A stretch of DNA of 64,000 nucleotides from Synechococcus sp. UW105 (GCF_900473935.1 NZ_UCNN01000019.1:124001-188000), one strand, 5' to 3'. Positions 46,544-55,133 are shown, counted from the first letter of the stretch. The notes: a model not told the origin generated them from the sequence alone. Translations and numbers: made by a program.

Positions 46544-47296
46544 TTGTTTATTGACTCGCTGCCCGTGGAGGTTCTGGATCTTTTCCCGCGTTCGATCCTT
46601 AAGGGCCAGTTACCGGATTCTCTTCTGAAGACCCTTCTTAGTCTCAGTCAGTCCGTTCTCGACAATCCAGAAGCGAGTGCCGATGCTTCAGTCAAGTTGG
46701 CTGGTCAGCTCAGTCAACAACGCGAATTAAGACCGGATCAGCCTGGTGTGCAGGAGTTGATGCTTGAGCATCTGCTCCCTTCTTGTGACCGTTGGATTCG
46801 CCATGTCATGGACCGGCAGCCTCCCCAGGGGAGGGGCCCCTGGGTTCCTGGTCGTTACGAGCTCAAGCCAATTGATCTGTGGCTCAACTGTCAAAAGGCT
46901 GGCGATTACAACCCCACCCACACCCATGGGGGCAGCTTTTCAGGTGTGATTTTTCTGGCTGTGCCCCCACAGATCACCGCCAACAGCTTTGACGGCCAGC
47001 TTTGTTTTCATGGACCTGAAGAGTGGCATGTGCAGTCGTTCCGCACTGGCATGTCGCATTACGTACTGCCCGTTCCAGGCGACTTCTACGTTTTTCCAGC
47101 CTGGCAACCCCATTCTGTGATGCCTTTCCGTGGTGATGGGGAACGTTGGTCTTTGGCCTTCAATGCTGTTGCTGTGCCCAAGTCCCAAGCGCATGCAGCG
47201 CCATCGTCCAGTCAGATTCAACAGCCCCGCCAGTCGACGCAAGCTGTCGACAATGTCTCTCTTTCCAGTTATCGACCTTCCGCCAAAGGATTCTGA
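46544..47296 (+). CDS. Putative Fe(II)/2-oxoglutarate-dependent oxygenase
   Basis: 250 residues from TTG 46544, or 243 from GTG 46565. The core has the pattern of the TIGR02466-type oxygenase family: LWLNCQKAGDYNPTHTHGG with two His as possible iron ligands, then FPAWQPHSVMPFRGDGERWSLAFNA with the distal His and the Arg expected to bind 2-oxoglutarate. The tail after about 215 is Gln/Ser-rich and probably disordered. The substrate is unknown. Confidence 0.75.
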   Translation: MFIDSLPVEVLDLFPRSILKGQLPDSLLKTLLSLSQSVLDNPEASADASVKLAGQLSQQRELRPDQPGVQELMLEHLLPSCDRWIRHVMDRQPPQGRGPWVPGRYELKPIDLWLNCQKAGDYNPTHTHGGSFSGVIFLAVPPQITANSFDGQLCFHGPEEWHVQSFRTGMSHYVLPVPGDFYVFPAWQPHSVMPFRGDGERWSLAFNAVAVPKSQAHAAPSSSQIQQPRQSTQAVDNVSLSSYRPSAKGF

Positions 47297-47411
47297 TCAG
47301 GCTCTGGTGAACTTTCTGGAGATGGGCTGTTGATGGCTTTGGTGTTGATTCGTTCAGCTTGTTGCCACGCTGCACTGATGGATCTGATCGGTTTGCCCTG
47401 GAGACGCGGAG

Positions 47412-48221
47412 ATGGCAATCGTTTCTGAGGCCAGCCCGGCTCCAATCTCATTGGCAGGTGGATCGGTCACGGTGATCCTTCTGCATGGCTTCACCGGGTC
47501 CCCGGCGGAGATGGCATTGCTCGCTGATGCGCTGCATGCCAAGGGCTACTCAGTTGAGGTGCCCCTGCTTCTTGGCCATGGCACACAGTTGAATGACCTG
47601 TTGCCGATCCGTCCGCAGCAGTGGATTGATCAGGTGGATGGATTGCTGCGCACCCAGCTCGAGCGTGGGCAGCAGGTGGTGCTGGGAGGGCTGTCGATGG
47701 GATCGATTCTGGCGCTGCAAGCTGCATTGCGCTTCCCTGAAATTCGCGGACTGATGCTGTATTCACCGCCGATCGGCAGTCGAGACGTGCGGCGCTTTTT
47801 CGCTCCACTGCTGACCCGACTGGTGAAGACAGTGGCCAAGCCCCCCTGCGACTACGCAGACCCCAGAACGGCGGATCGGCTTTGGTCGTATGACCGCTAT
47901 CCCGTGATCTGTAGCAGTTTGGTGCTGCGTTTGATCGCTCAGGTGCGTCAACACTTGGCTGCGGTCCATCAGCCGATGCTCGTGGTCGCTAGTCGGCGCG
48001 ACAACGTGGTGACCGAGCGTGGCGTGCGGCGGCTGATGGACCAAGCCGGGGCCTCAGCCAAACAGCTGGTTTGGCTGGAGCGCAGTAGTCACGCAATCAC
48101 CGCCGATGCCGAGTGGCCCCTTGTTTGTGAGAGCAGCCTCCGTTTTTTGTCGTCGTTGGCGTCGGCAGGATTGCCTGGTCGGCCTTGCAATCCTGCCGGC
48201 CCACCGGTACAAATGTATTGA
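47412..48221 (+). CDS. Alpha/beta hydrolase, carboxylesterase type
   Basis: 269 residues. LLHGFTGSPAEM near residues 24-35 forms the oxyanion side, GLSMGS (about 94-99) holds the nucleophile Ser, and SRRDNVV and SSHAITAD supply the Asp and His. The layout resembles thermostable Est30-like esterases and monoacylglycerol lipases. No signal peptide, so it is cytoplasmic. Its end runs into the lexA promoter: the coding sequence finishes 19 bp before the lexA start and overlaps the probable LexA box. Confidence 0.85.
   Translation: MAIVSEASPAPISLAGGSVTVILLHGFTGSPAEMALLADALHAKGYSVEVPLLLGHGTQLNDLLPIRPQQWIDQVDGLLRTQLERGQQVVLGGLSMGSILALQAALRFPEIRGLMLYSPPIGSRDVRRFFAPLLTRLVKTVAKPPCDYADPRTADRLWSYDRYPVICSSLVLRLIAQVRQHLAAVHQPMLVVASRRDNVVTERGVRRLMDQAGASAKQLVWLERSSHAITADAEWPLVCESSLRFLSSLASAGLPGRPCNPAGPPVQMY
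48206..48219. promoter_or_regulatory. Probable LexA box upstream of lexA
   Basis: GGTACAAATGTATT fits the cyanobacterial LexA consensus RGTACNNNDGTWCB with one mismatch. It lies 21 bp before the lexA GTG, inside the end of the hydrolase gene, and would allow LexA to repress its own gene. Confidence 0.55.
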
Positions 48222-48240
48222 CCGATCGGACCTTCTTTAG

Positions 48241-48858
48241 GTGCCTGCTGGAACCCCCGAGCCCCTCACCCCCGCGCAGCAAGAGCTGTACGACTGGCTG
48301 TCTGACTACATCGGTGTCAATCACCACAGCCCCTCGATTCGCCAGATGATGCAGGCGATGGGGTTGCGTTCGCCTGCTCCGGTGCAGAGTCGCTTGCGTC
48401 ATCTGCAGCAGAAGGGTTGGATCACTTGGCAGGAGGGCCAGGCCCGCACCCTGCAGTTGCTGGGGGGACTGGCGTCTGGTATCCCCGTGCTCGGTGCTGT
48501 TGCCGCGGGTGGGTTGGTGGAAGCCTTTGATGATGTGCAGGAACGCCTCGATTTGGTTCCTGTGTTGGAGACGCAGGGACTTTTTGCCCTCACGGTGAAT
48601 GGTGACTCGATGGTGGATGCACATATCGCCGATGGTGATGTGGTGCTGATGGAGCCAGTCGTGGAGGCGTCTCGGCTACGCGAGGGCACGATCGTGAGTG
48701 CTTTGGTTCCAGGCAGTGGCACCACGCTGAAACACTTCCATCGCAGTCGGGGCACTGTGCGACTGGAAGCCGCCAATCCTGCCTATGAGCCGATTGAGCT
48801 GCCCGCTGATCAGGTGCAGGTGCAGGGCAAGCTCGTTGCTGTGTGGCGGCAGGTTTAA
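48241..48858 (+). CDS. lexA: LexA repressor
   Basis: 205 residues, GTG start. An N-terminal winged helix (SPSIRQMMQAMGLRSPAPVQSRL) binds DNA; the C-terminal S24 peptidase domain has the cleavage site Ala89-Gly90 and the catalytic pair Ser123 (GDSM) and Lys164 (TTLKHF). All residues for RecA-stimulated self-cleavage are present, so a classical SOS role is possible, although LexA roles vary in cyanobacteria. A candidate operator lies just upstream. A tRNA-Ala gene with an integrated element follows. Confidence 0.93.
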   Translation: MPAGTPEPLTPAQQELYDWLSDYIGVNHHSPSIRQMMQAMGLRSPAPVQSRLRHLQQKGWITWQEGQARTLQLLGGLASGIPVLGAVAAGGLVEAFDDVQERLDLVPVLETQGLFALTVNGDSMVDAHIADGDVVLMEPVVEASRLREGTIVSALVPGSGTTLKHFHRSRGTVRLEAANPAYEPIELPADQVQVQGKLVAVWRQV

Positions 48859-48936
48859 GCCTGACGGAGTGCGCACCCTGCCGGTGTAAGCTTCCTCACG
48901 TCGATTGACTGGCTCAAGGGCCCAGCCATCGACCAT

Positions 48937-49009
48937 GGGGCCATAGCTCAGCTGGTAGAGCACCTGCATGGCATGCAGGGGGTCAGGAGTTCGAGTCTCC
49001 TTGGCTCCA
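48937..49009 (+). tRNA. tRNA-Ala (GGC anticodon)
   Basis: Seventy-three nucleotides fold as a cloverleaf. The acceptor stem is GGGGCCA/TGGCTCC with one G-T pair and discriminator A. The anticodon stem CCTGC/GCAGG encloses the loop ATGGCAT, which gives anticodon GGC. The T-arm holds GTTCGAGTC. CCA is not encoded. The 3' half from the anticodon loop is the attachment site of the element that follows. Confidence 0.95.
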
Positions 49010-49012
49010 TTC
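48968..49012 (+). repeat. Left attachment site (45-bp direct repeat, in tRNA-Ala)
   Basis: The sequence from the tRNA anticodon loop through the 3' end plus TTC is identical over 45 bp to 57931-57975. It is the left end of the integrated element. The tRNA stays complete because the element supplies the 3' half. Confidence 0.93.
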
Positions 49013-49042
49013 TTAAAAACACTGACCTAGACAGGGTTTTGG

Positions 49043-49064
49043 GCGGCAGAAATGCCGCTTTTTT
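49043..49064 (+). terminator. Terminator after tRNA-Ala
   Basis: GCGGCA, a four-base loop and TGCCGC form a perfect stem followed by six T. It lies inside the element just past the left attachment site, so the element brings its own terminator for the tRNA transcript. Confidence 0.88.
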
Positions 49065-49071
49065 AGTGCCC

Positions 49072-49155
49072 TTCTGCGCATCGTGTCCTACCTGGGTAGT
49101 CCCATGTCTGCCCATTTCTGCGCATGATTCTGCGCATAGAAATTGTTCTGCGCAC
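49072..49155 (+). repeat. Four TTCTGCGCAT repeats upstream of the integrase gene
   Basis: The 10-bp motif TTCTGCGCAT occurs at 49072, 49116 and 49128, and with a last-base change at 49146-49155, ending exactly before the integrase ATG. Spacing is irregular. Their place next to the attachment site suggests arm-type sites for the integrase or operators of its gene. The same motif recurs at the right end. Confidence 0.75.
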
Positions 49156-50475
49156 ATGCCTCAGCAGAAGTGGTTCGCCCGCCTTCGTGGGCAGATAAAA
49201 GACAGGTGTGGACTGGGTTGGGGCATCGCTGATCGCAACGGTGATACCCAGCTCACCCGCCGCATCAATGATGGAAAGCAGCACCAGAACCCGCGGCAAT
49301 CGGTGCAGCTGGGGGTGCCATGGAACCCGGCCTGCAGCGGGGATATTTTTTTGAAGGTCTGCCAGCTCAAGCAGCTGGTGGACGAGCGCCACTGCTCGCT
49401 GGCCGAAGCCAAAAAAAAGCTAGATGCGAAGGACAGCGCCACCCCCACCATCACCCGGTCGGTGGATGACGAGGACAGCGGCTGGGACGCCGTCATCGGT
49501 GGCTTCATCGACAAGCGACGGCAGATGAACCGCGCCACAACTATGCGCGACCTGAACGGCCACATGAAGCGGGTGCGGAAGACCCTGGAGAAGAAGCCAC
49601 GCCCCCAGAGCGGAGCGGACTTGATGAAGGCTTATGCCCGGCAGCATTTCAAGAATTGCCGCCCCGGTGGATCAGGTCGGGTGGTGCAGCTCAATAATGT
49701 CCGTGCGCTGCTTCGCTACGCGATCAAGGAATACGGCTACGACAGCCGCTGGAAACCGCTGGATAACGATGACCTGCGGGACTTGATCGGTACTGACGAC
49801 AGGCCCACTGAGGACAAGCTGACGCCACCGATGATGCCCAACGATCTGGGCACCCTGCTGGATGCGCTGAGGGATGCCGATAGAACCAGCCTGCTGCTGC
49901 TGGCGGGGATCATCGGCATCTACGGCTTGCGTCCTCATGAAGTCGCTCAGCTGATCTGGGACGACGGGCATCTGAAGGTCAGACCCGGTGGCAAACGGAA
50001 CAAAGCCACCCGCGGCAAGAAGCAAAAGAACAGGTTGGTGCTGCCCTTCGACGTTCCTGGCAGAGAAGGCGAAGGGGAGCGTCTTGTGATGCTCTGGCGC
50101 ACAGGCACGATTCGCTTTCCTCAGGCCGTCCTGAACCGCATCAACGAAGTTGAAATGAAGGGCTTCAAGCCTGTGGGGGATGAGATCCGGCAGCAGCTCG
50201 AACGCTTCAAGTTCTGGCAGGGGTTGGCGGCCATCAACCCCGGTTTGATCCCGTACAGCCTGCGGCATGGTTGTGCTTATCGGATGCACAAGTCCTATGG
50301 CCGCCCGTTATCCATTAGGGATGCTGCTGCGCTGCTCGGGCACACCCCGCAAGAGCACCACGCCAGTTATGGACAGTGGATTGATGAAGCTGGCTTGATT
50401 GAGGCTGTCGAACGGATTACTGGAGCAGGTAGGACAACTTTGGAGGGGATACCTTGTCACCCCTTGACCTACTAA
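49156..50475 (+). CDS. Tyrosine recombinase (site-specific integrase)
   Basis: 439 residues from ATG 49156. The frame is open back into the tRNA, but no start with a good context lies there. Catalytic residues in order: Arg259 (GLRPHEV), Tyr367 in place of the usual His with Arg370 (PYSLRHG), His396 (LGHT) and the nucleophile Tyr405 (ASYGQW). The N-terminal part (1-100) is a divergent arm-binding region and residues 110-200 a core-binding domain. It should catalyse integration into tRNA-Ala. It is transcribed away from the tRNA, into the element. Confidence 0.92.
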   Translation: MPQQKWFARLRGQIKDRCGLGWGIADRNGDTQLTRRINDGKQHQNPRQSVQLGVPWNPACSGDIFLKVCQLKQLVDERHCSLAEAKKKLDAKDSATPTITRSVDDEDSGWDAVIGGFIDKRRQMNRATTMRDLNGHMKRVRKTLEKKPRPQSGADLMKAYARQHFKNCRPGGSGRVVQLNNVRALLRYAIKEYGYDSRWKPLDNDDLRDLIGTDDRPTEDKLTPPMMPNDLGTLLDALRDADRTSLLLLAGIIGIYGLRPHEVAQLIWDDGHLKVRPGGKRNKATRGKKQKNRLVLPFDVPGREGEGERLVMLWRTGTIRFPQAVLNRINEVEMKGFKPVGDEIRQQLERFKFWQGLAAINPGLIPYSLRHGCAYRMHKSYGRPLSIRDAAALLGHTPQEHHASYGQWIDEAGLIEAVERITGAGRTTLEGIPCHPLTY

Positions 50476-50514
50476 CAGAAACCGACTAGAAATTAGTCAA
50501 GAGGCAAATTTGTC

Positions 50515-50709
50515 TCATCTCTTGTCCCTATATGTGTAAGCCTCGGCGGTCTGCCGTGCATCATGAAATGGGTTAAATGCGGCCACTCTTCCCGTAAGGA
50601 TTGCGGATTGCAGCTGAGTGAGTGATTGTTCCTTGAAATAAAGGAATCCGACAAAGGCCCTGGCAACAGGAACCGCCCTAAGCGACTGCAAGAGATCAGC
50701 AGAGAACAC
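50515..50709 (-). CDS. Possible 64-residue protein divergent from the Xis-like gene
   Basis: GTG frame on the minus strand with sequence that reads like a real protein (SLRAVPVARAFVGFLYFKE, then LTQLQSAILTGRVAAFNPF). It begins 17 bp from the divergent Xis-like start. A divergent small gene here would be in the place of an element regulator, but no helix-turn-helix is recognised. Alternatively it may be a non-coding reverse frame. Confidence 0.4.
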   Translation of the reverse strand: MFSADLLQSLRAVPVARAFVGFLYFKEQSLTQLQSAILTGRVAAFNPFHDARQTAEAYTYRDKR

Positions 50710-50725
50710 AATCGCTGATCTTCTT

Positions 50726-50974
50726 GTGCCTGAACATGAATGGCTGCCAACCCCGGCAGCAACAAAAGCCATGGGCTACAGCGCCCGCACGCTGAAGCGT
50801 TATCGCGACTGTAACGGCGGCTTCCTGATTGCTGGTGAGGATTGGTGCTTCGGACCAACTGGTGCCAGCTCAATCAGCTGGAACATCACTACCTGCCGTC
50901 AGAAATTTCACGAGCGTGGGCGTCTTATGCTCGCTATCGATGCTGAGCGTAAACAGCTTGCGGAGGTGGACTGA
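50726..50974 (+). CDS. Excisionase-like small DNA-binding protein
   Basis: 82 residues from GTG 50726. EWLPTPAATKAMGYSARTLKRY resembles the winged-helix start of Xis/MerR-like excisionases, and WCFGPTGASSISWNITTCRQKF resembles the wing seen in such phage proteins. It lies next to the integrase and overlaps the following gene by one base (TGATG). It likely directs excision, but a purely regulatory role is possible. Confidence 0.6.
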   Translation: MPEHEWLPTPAATKAMGYSARTLKRYRDCNGGFLIAGEDWCFGPTGASSISWNITTCRQKFHERGRLMLAIDAERKQLAEVD

Positions 50975-51228
50975 TGCAGAGCTATGAAGTCACCTACGAA
51001 ACCATGATTTCCGCGAAGGTAACTCTTTCAACTCAAATTGAGAGAGAACTTCGTCGCGACTGCGAAATCGAGTGTGGTGAGGAAATCGATGAGTGTTTCG
51101 CCTCTGATTATTTGGATGAAGTAGCTCAGGCCATCAACGAAATGATCAAGCTGCCCGAGAACTTCAAAGCGGCTAATGGGTGCCGCGTCGCACTGGAAAT
51201 CAATTCAATCTCAACGGAGCAACAATAA
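50974..51228 (+). CDS. Acidic hypothetical protein of the element
   Basis: 84 residues, ATG overlapping the stop of the Xis-like gene. The product is acidic, with amphipathic strands and a helix (ELRRDCEIECGEEIDECF, then YLDEVAQAINEMIKL). Five Cys/Met-containing positions give no recognised motif. No family known to me. Position suggests an accessory replication or regulation protein. Confidence 0.6.
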   Translation: MQSYEVTYETMISAKVTLSTQIERELRRDCEIECGEEIDECFASDYLDEVAQAINEMIKLPENFKAANGCRVALEINSISTEQQ

Positions 51229-51230
51229 AA

Positions 51231-52301
51231 ATGACCTCGAACCGAATAACGGCCCAAGGTCACGCCCTGCCAAGGAGTGACCGCAGGCTAAGCGAGCCCC
51301 TGCTGTTTGGGCAGGGGGTCACACGCCCAGGAGACGTTCCTACGCCTGCGATTTGGTGGCCGACGGGCCGTCACTATGCGCAGAACAGTGCGCAGAATTT
51401 CATCTTCGACATCGGCCAGGCGCTGACCTGGGCCGAACTCCTGGGGAAGGATCCCACGGGAGCTGACACCCGCATCAGAGCCATCCGCCGTGGCGAGGGA
51501 GCCAAGAAGGGCAACCTCGCCGAAGACTGCGAGCAGATCCCCGGCTGGCAAGTCGAAGGCCGCAACATCTACGCCGTACCGAATGGTGGTGGCGACACCG
51601 CTGACAGCATCGATGCCTGTGTTGGTCTGTTCGCTGAGTGGGATCACCTGAGCCTGGCGGAGCAGCTCGAACTGCCTGCTCAGCTGGGTCTGCCCTCACC
51701 CACCTTCGGCCTGTTCACCGGAGGCAAGAGCCTTCACGTCTACTGGGTGTTCGAGCAGCCGATCGAGGTGGCTCGGTGGCGGCCGTTGATGCAGCGACTG
51801 ATCAATCACTGCGGCAGCGATCCTGCGGTGAAGGACCCCAGCCGGTGCATGCGATTGCCCGGTGCCTGGTACATCCGCATGGACAGCAGGGTTGGGGATA
51901 AGAGCACACTCCTGAACATCACCGGCGACCGGTTCACTCCAGAGCTGTTCGAGGAGCTGCTGCCCCCGTTGCCGGAACGCCCGCGTCACATCCCGAAGTC
52001 GCTTTATCGCAAGCAGCCGACGCGGTCGCTGCAGGACATCGCCGATGCGTTGAAGCTCATCCCGCCACGGGTACCGGGACACGGCAATTACCCGGTGGAT
52101 CGGAACATGGCCTGGGGCCTGAAGGCTGCCTGCCGCGACGCTGGGTACGGTACGGATGTGGCTCGGAAACTACTCGAAGCCCACAGCCCTAACGGTTGGG
52201 ACCCCGACCAGATCCTCCGCTCTGGAGGTGATCAGATCAGTGCTGGGACGTTCTGGTTGCGAGCCCAACAGCACGGCTATGTGAGGCACGCTGATGGATG
52301 A
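51231..52301 (+). CDS. Primase-polymerase-like (AEP/RepB-type) replication protein
   Basis: 356 residues from ATG 51231. The centre has AEP-like motifs: acidic GLFAEWDH (Glu136, Asp138), then FTGGKSLHVYWVF (Gly164-His169, nucleotide-binding) and DPSRCMRLPGAW (possible motif III). This order is typical of primase-polymerases and RepB-type primases in phages and satellites. A C-terminal region with HGNYPVDRNMAWGLKAACR resembles the PriCT-like tail. It overlaps the next gene by 8 bp. It probably primes replication of the excised element. Confidence 0.65.
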   Translation: MTSNRITAQGHALPRSDRRLSEPLLFGQGVTRPGDVPTPAIWWPTGRHYAQNSAQNFIFDIGQALTWAELLGKDPTGADTRIRAIRRGEGAKKGNLAEDCEQIPGWQVEGRNIYAVPNGGGDTADSIDACVGLFAEWDHLSLAEQLELPAQLGLPSPTFGLFTGGKSLHVYWVFEQPIEVARWRPLMQRLINHCGSDPAVKDPSRCMRLPGAWYIRMDSRVGDKSTLLNITGDRFTPELFEELLPPLPERPRHIPKSLYRKQPTRSLQDIADALKLIPPRVPGHGNYPVDRNMAWGLKAACRDAGYGTDVARKLLEAHSPNGWDPDQILRSGGDQISAGTFWLRAQQHGYVRHADG

Positions 52302-53721
52302 CCTGCAGGCTGTAGTGGACCACTGCTCCACCATCCCGGACGAAGCGATCATGGATGCTGCCAAGAGCATTCGGGTCGCTCAGGGCCGCGAGCGATTCGG
52401 TTTTGAGAACCTCTTGCCTACCGATTTGGCGAGGGCGGTGGAGCTAGTGACGGAGGTGCTGCCTGCTGATGCATTGACCAGTGTTCTGACGCTGCTCTGC
52501 GGTTACAGCGGCCTGCTCAAGCTCGGCACCCAGGTGACGCCGGATGGTCGCTACTGGGTCCCCTGCAACCTTTACGTGGGGTTGGTGGGGCCGAGCGGTT
52601 TGAGCAAGAGTCCAATCCAGAAGGCCCTCATTTCCGATCCATCCCGGCAGCTTCAGCAGGAAGAGAAGGTTCGGTATGACCTGCTGCTGAAGGTATGGGA
52701 GGACTCCGAACCACAAGACAGGGAGAAACATCCTCCCCGCCGGTGCCCGCTGCATCAGAACGAGTTCTCCCCGGAGGCGCTCGGGATGTGGCTGCAGTTC
52801 TACGAGCAGGCTGGCCTTGGTGTTCTGCTGACCCGCGCTGAATTGAGCGGGATGTTGCGGGCGCTTGAGGCAGACACTCGGCGTGGCAGGGGTACCGCTG
52901 AAGCTCAATTTTTAGAGTCCTATGACGGTGATGGCTGCTGCTCGCACCGTGTCGGTAAAGCCGGTACGGGGGAGGTGCGGAGCTATTCCAGTTGCCACGT
53001 CTCCCTATTTGGCGGCGTCCAGGACGAGGTACTCCGCGAGTTGGTCAATGGGTCGGACGCCAGCGGTAAATTCGCCCGGATCCTGATGGTGAAGTGCCCC
53101 CGCCGACCGCTGGAGTTGAAGGACGATCCGATTACTCCAGAGGAGGACGAGGCGTTTCTTCGAGCGGAACGGGTCTTGGCCTTCTACGCCCGTCAGCTGT
53201 ACGAGCTGCCGCCCCGTCGGTATCGACTCAGAGCAGAGGCTCGCCGCCATCTGAACGGCTGGTTTCGCGCCCACCAGCTGGAGGCGCTCAAGCCTTCAAC
53301 GCCGTCGGTCATCTCAGCAATGCTGGGTAAGACCAGCGCAAATGCACTTCGGTTGGCAGGGCTCCTCCACCTCGTTTGGACCAAGGGGGATTCAGCCACC
53401 GAGATCAGTCTGGATTTGATGCAGGCGGCCACCGCAATGGTGGATCAGGTCGTCTCGGAGACGCGGGAGTTCCACCAGCCCCCGGAGAGCATCGGCACCG
53501 AACTGATGCGTCACATCCATTCCCTCAGCTGGGAAAACGATGTTCTGAAGCAGGACCTGATCACCTGGCAGGACGCCAAGAACAAGGGCTCCAAGCGCAT
53601 CCGTGATTGTGGTGCGAACGGTTTTAAGAAGGCCATCGACACGCTGGAGGAGAGGGGGCTGGGTGAGTGTCTCAAGGCCGGTTCGGTCCCGGCCTTCAGG
53701 GCCCGAAAACCCTGGCCTTAG
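52294..53721 (+). CDS. DUF3987-type helicase/primase-associated protein
   Basis: 475 residues. A P-loop-like motif VGLVGPSGLSKSPIQKAL (Lys105-Ser106) is followed by LLTRAELSGMLRAL and FLESYDGDG, matching DUF3987-like ATPases common in phages and satellites next to primases. The C-terminal part holds a helical domain and a likely winged helix (KRIRDCGANGFKKAIDTLEERGL). It overlaps the primase gene, so the two act together in element replication (inference). Confidence 0.75.
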   Translation: MDDLQAVVDHCSTIPDEAIMDAAKSIRVAQGRERFGFENLLPTDLARAVELVTEVLPADALTSVLTLLCGYSGLLKLGTQVTPDGRYWVPCNLYVGLVGPSGLSKSPIQKALISDPSRQLQQEEKVRYDLLLKVWEDSEPQDREKHPPRRCPLHQNEFSPEALGMWLQFYEQAGLGVLLTRAELSGMLRALEADTRRGRGTAEAQFLESYDGDGCCSHRVGKAGTGEVRSYSSCHVSLFGGVQDEVLRELVNGSDASGKFARILMVKCPRRPLELKDDPITPEEDEAFLRAERVLAFYARQLYELPPRRYRLRAEARRHLNGWFRAHQLEALKPSTPSVISAMLGKTSANALRLAGLLHLVWTKGDSATEISLDLMQAATAMVDQVVSETREFHQPPESIGTELMRHIHSLSWENDVLKQDLITWQDAKNKGSKRIRDCGANGFKKAIDTLEERGLGECLKAGSVPAFRARKPWP

Positions 53722-54050
53722 ACACAGCGGACAGTGGTGGTCATGAAGGGTTTCTGCCGCCATCGCTGTAATGGTCTGGGCTTTGGGTCGATTCAGGCAG
53801 ATGGACACGCTTTCCAGAGCAATGGCCGGGTCCCGGCTAATTAACTATGAGTCGTGTCTGTCTGTCCGAACTGGTTCAGATCTATTGCACTGCAGTGGAT
53901 GCGGGCAGATACAACCAATGCCTGAGCGTGTTCATTGTGTCTGAGTGGCAAACGTGCCAACCCTGTTCCGGCAAAAGCCGCAGGCGACTATCTGCGCGGT
54001 CTTGTCCTTGGCCGTGAAGTAGGCATCATGCGCGGAGCAACGCCTGATCC
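53722..54050. other. Gap between replication genes and cargo
   Basis: 329 bp without a credible gene. A short GC palindrome (GCCGGGTCCCGGC, near 53823-53836) is visible. It separates the replication module from the AT-richer cargo genes and must hold the promoter of the outer-membrane protein gene. Confidence 0.5.
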
Positions 54051-55133
54051 ATGCATCGGTCCCTGAGCCTTTCTTTATCGCTGAGCGGTGTTGCAGCACT
54101 CGCACTCTCCAATGGCGCTCTGCTGTCTGCTGCTGCACAAGACGTTGGCAGCGCAGAAGATCTCGGGGTGATGGAGATCAACCTCAAGGATGCAGTCAAG
54201 TTCAACTGGGGTTTTCAAGGAGCACTGCAAGGAGCAGGCACACCGAATCAAGCAGGTATAGGCGGGTTCTTGCCCCTGTCTGTTGGCGAGAACAGTGTGT
54301 TCTTTGCTGATGTACTGCTCAATGCCAACTTTGCTGATTACGGCGGCAACAGCAGCATCGTCAATACAGAGGTTGCTGGCACAACGATCAGTACCTCATC
54401 AAGGCTTGGCTACCGCTGGCTGAATAGCGACCGCAGCTGGATGTATGGCGTGAACGGCGGCTATGACAGCAGGCCGATGAATACAGGCAATGCTGAAACA
54501 GGTGTCACGCTCTACGACAAGGAAAGTGCGTTCTTCCAGCAGATCGCAGCAGGTTTAGAAGCAGTATCAGATTCCTGGAACTTCAATGCCTATGCCTTAA
54601 TCCCTGTTGGTGATACAGAGCAGCAGCTAAATAGAGCCTTTCAAGGCGGCGCGCTTGATACCTATGGGCTTGATGTTGGTTATGCAATCACTCCAGAGTG
54701 GGATGCCTCAATTGGTTACTACTACCAAAGCGGTGATCTAGGTACAGCAGACGGATCTGGCGTGCAGGTAGAGATGGATTATCAGATCGCTGATGGTTTA
54801 ACTGCTGGCATCAATGTTTCCTATGACGAAGAGTTTGAAACCAGAGTGTCAGGCAACATTGAGTATCGCTTTGGTAGTAACAGTTCAGTGGCAGAAACGA
54901 AGAAAAAAGCATGGCAAAAGCCAACGATTCAAGCCTTATCTGAAAGCATTAAAAACAGAAATATCCGCGTTCATGATGCAGCAGGTTCATGCCCAATTAA
55001 TGCCATATGGCATCCAGGCCATAAGCCAATCACAAAAAAGCCAAAGTCATCTACGACGTGGGTAACCTACAACCTATGTCATTGTAGCCCTGGCGCAAAA
55101 AATGCAACCGCTAACGGCTGGGAACCCGTTTGA
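54051..55133 (+). CDS. Outer-membrane beta-barrel protein, inverse-autotransporter-like
   Basis: 360 residues with a signal peptide ending near LLSAAAQ. Residues 40-285 are alternating amphipathic strands (FFADVLLNANFADYGG, RLGYRWLNSDRSWMYGVNGG) as in the N-terminal barrel of intimin-type (type Ve) proteins. The block LSESIKNRNIRVHDA (about 304-318) resembles the conserved NRN-I linker after such barrels. Only about 43 residues follow, Cys- and Lys-rich, so the passenger is missing or tiny. Surface display or a porin role is possible. It lies directly upstream of the peptide precursor genes. Confidence 0.7.
   Translation: MHRSLSLSLSLSGVAALALSNGALLSAAAQDVGSAEDLGVMEINLKDAVKFNWGFQGALQGAGTPNQAGIGGFLPLSVGENSVFFADVLLNANFADYGGNSSIVNTEVAGTTISTSSRLGYRWLNSDRSWMYGVNGGYDSRPMNTGNAETGVTLYDKESAFFQQIAAGLEAVSDSWNFNAYALIPVGDTEQQLNRAFQGGALDTYGLDVGYAITPEWDASIGYYYQSGDLGTADGSGVQVEMDYQIADGLTAGINVSYDEEFETRVSGNIEYRFGSNSSVAETKKKAWQKPTIQALSESIKNRNIRVHDAAGSCPINAIWHPGHKPITKKPKSSTTWVTYNLCHCSPGAKNATANGWEPV

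Noticed and set aside
48973-49155. Integrase start inside the tRNA-Ala gene
   Set aside because: The frame is open there, but it would translate the tRNA and the terminator; ATG 49156 begins the protein-like sequence.
54901-55133. C-terminal tail of the barrel protein as a fused lasso- or leader-type peptide
   Set aside because: Trp-x-x-Pro and following residues vaguely resemble lasso leaders, but the NRN-I-VHD linker of inverse autotransporters explains the segment better.
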